Positions 4,956 to 6,028 of a stretch of DNA of 6,028 bases are shown piece by piece; within the stretch, counting starts at the first letter, position 1, and every line of letters starts with the position of its first letter. Source of the DNA: an uncultured Blautia sp. (GTDB lineage Bacteria; Bacillota; Clostridia; Lachnospirales; Lachnospiraceae); NCBI GenBank assembly GCA_902476765.1, contig CABSEJ010000186.1, positions 1 to 6,028 of the forward strand. The letters are read 5' to 3'. The position numbers and the translations under genes are program-made. The notes beneath the pieces were generated by a model. The model was not told the origin of the DNA. It saw only the letters and a program-made list of their open reading frames with translations, and ran no database searches.

Positions 4956-6028
4956 TTATCTCCGATACCGGTTAAAACAGGAATAGATTTCCTGACGCCT
5001 CGGCATAGCCAGGCCGCAGGGGGTATAAGAGGAACTGCATATGGCTGACAGCCCCTGGGTTTCCAGCTTCTTCTCCAGGAGGGAAATGACCTGGGCCAGA
5101 CTTTTCTTATTGTCAATAAGATGCTCCCGGGCATATTTCAGAAGCTGCCCCAGAGCAGCAGTCTGTTCTGAATCTACAAGCTGTTCAATGTACCGCAAAT
5201 CTACGGTATCCCTTCCAAGAGAAAAGGAATCCTTTCCATGTACCTTTAGCTTTAATTCTTTGTAGGCATCTTTTTTTATGGCAGGTGCTGTCATAGGTCT
5301 GCAAAACTGAGGTGTGGAAAAGGACGGAGCCGCAGTGGCGGGAAGAGGGTATTTTGCACAGAGATTTTTTACCCTGGAAGTAATATCCAGGGTATGGTAA
5401 TTATCCATCTGGATAACTGTATCCGCTATGTGGAAGAAAGCTCCTGAACTTCCTGCTACCAATACGGTGGAAATGCCAGCCTGGTCATATAAATCCCGGG
5501 CTCTTTCCAGGAAGGGAGTGATGGGCTCCTTATCTCTGCTGATTACTTCCTGCATGAAGGTATCCCGTACCATGAAGTTGGTGGCGGAGGTATCTTCATC
5601 CAGAAGCAGCAGCCTAGTTCCCGCCTCCATACCTTCCACGATTCCTGCGGCCTGGGAGGTGCTGCCGCTGGCGTCTAAGGTAGAGAAACATCTGGTATCC
5701 TTTTTGTTGGGAAGGTCGTTGATAAACAGGGAAATATCCACATCCTTGATAAAGCGTCCGTCCTCGGAGCGAAGTTTGAGAGCCGTACGGTCTGTGATAA
5801 CATATTCTCTGCCGTCACCGGCTATATGGTCGTAAACTCCTGTCTCCAGCGCATTCAGCAGAGTGGATTTTCCATGGTAGCCGCCGCCGGCAATCAGAGT
5901 GATACCACGGGGAATTCCCATTCCGGAAAGCTTACCTTTGTGGGGAAGCGTAAGTTCCACTCTCAGAGAATCCGGAGAGGAGAAAGAAACGCTGTTTTTC
6001 ATAGGCTTCTGGGAAACGCCGCTTTGAC
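4956..6028 (-). CDS. COG3044 'ABC-class' P-loop ATPase, C-terminal part (5' end outside the window)
   Basis: A predicted soluble P-loop ATPase of the family annotated as ABC-class ATPase (COG3044, PF09818). Family members are usually about 560 residues, so the first 200 or so lie beyond base 6028. The frame stays open to the edge: QSGVSQKP precedes the methionine at 6002, so that methionine is internal. Counting from it, Walker A is GGGYHGKST (39-47), an ABC-signature-like ASGSTSQA lies at 111-118, and Walker B is LLLLDEDTSATN (131-142) with the family's unusual DED. GDGREYVIT, EPITPF and GRDTVDLRYIEQLVD are further family hallmarks, and the C-terminus (AMPRRQEIYSCFNRYRR) looks complete. No membrane segment is seen and no partner permease is nearby, so transport is unlikely. 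The trypanosome RNA-editing factor MRB1590 belongs to the same family, which makes nucleic-acid binding a reasonable guess. The bacterial role is unknown. Confidence 0.92.
   Translation of the reverse strand, partial: QSGVSQKPMKNSVSFSSPDSLRVELTLPHKGKLSGMGIPRGITLIAGGGYHGKSTLLNALETGVYDHIAGDGREYVITDRTALKLRSEDGRFIKDVDISLFINDLPNKKDTRCFSTLDASGSTSQAAGIVEGMEAGTRLLLLDEDTSATNFMVRDTFMQEVISRDKEPITPFLERARDLYDQAGISTVLVAGSSGAFFHIADTVIQMDNYHTLDITSRVKNLCAKYPLPATAAPSFSTPQFCRPMTAPAIKKDAYKELKLKVHGKDSFSLGRDTVDLRYIEQLVDSEQTAALGQLLKYAREHLIDNKKSLAQVISLLEKKLETQGLSAICSSSYTPCGLAMPRRQEIYSCFNRYRR

Noticed and set aside
5428..5835. 135-codon plus-strand open frame inside the ATPase gene
   Set aside because: Antisense to highly conserved Walker motifs, with serine-rich composition and no start context.

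Overview
The window looks like ordinary chromosome of a Gram-positive gut-type Clostridia, most likely Lachnospiraceae. The reasons are strong AGGAGG-type ribosome sites, a tRNA-Tyr with a long variable arm and no encoded CCA, a DhaS-like TetR regulator, a DegV/FakB protein and a COG3044 'ABC-class' ATPase, all with protein sequences typical of that group. The family placement is inference from protein character, not a database result. No phage, transposon, CRISPR array or rRNA is visible.

Layout, left to right. (a) 1-234: tRNA-Tyr then tRNA-Thr on the minus strand (Thr is cut by the window edge), behind a clear extended -10 promoter. (b) 263-1869: a divergent pair, a TetR/AcrR-type regulator (minus) and a DegV/FakB fatty-acid-binding protein (plus). 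Between them is an 18-bp perfect palindrome that contains the predicted degV -10 box, extra copies of its half-site, and a second unrelated palindrome. (c) A strong GC-rich hairpin at 1891-1918 separates degV from the convergent operon that follows. (d) 1918-3946: a minus-strand two-gene operon, a PhzF-family epimerase/isomerase-like gene followed by an overlapping MFS transporter. (e) 4013-4902: a LysR-type regulator gene divergent from phzF. (f) 4956-6028: the C-terminal two thirds or so of a COG3044 P-loop ATPase, running off the right edge.

The main result is that the divergent phzF/lysR pair is damaged at both N-termini. Upstream of the apparent phzF start there is a perfect ribosome site, an ATG and 30 good PhzF codons, then one in-frame TAG, after which the family sequence resumes in the same frame. 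The lysR gene has lost its start, has a frameshift, and carries about 21 extra bases with two in-frame stops inside its helix-turn-helix. Removing the extra bases restores a normal LysR helix-turn-helix. The two visible open frames (231 and 257 codons) would be annotated as short but intact genes by a naive caller; they are better read as one pseudogenised regulator/target locus, with the downstream transporter still open.

I see no obviously new multi-gene system. The items most worth checking are the interrupted phzF/lysR locus, the TetR operator architecture upstream of the DegV protein, and the poorly understood ATPase.
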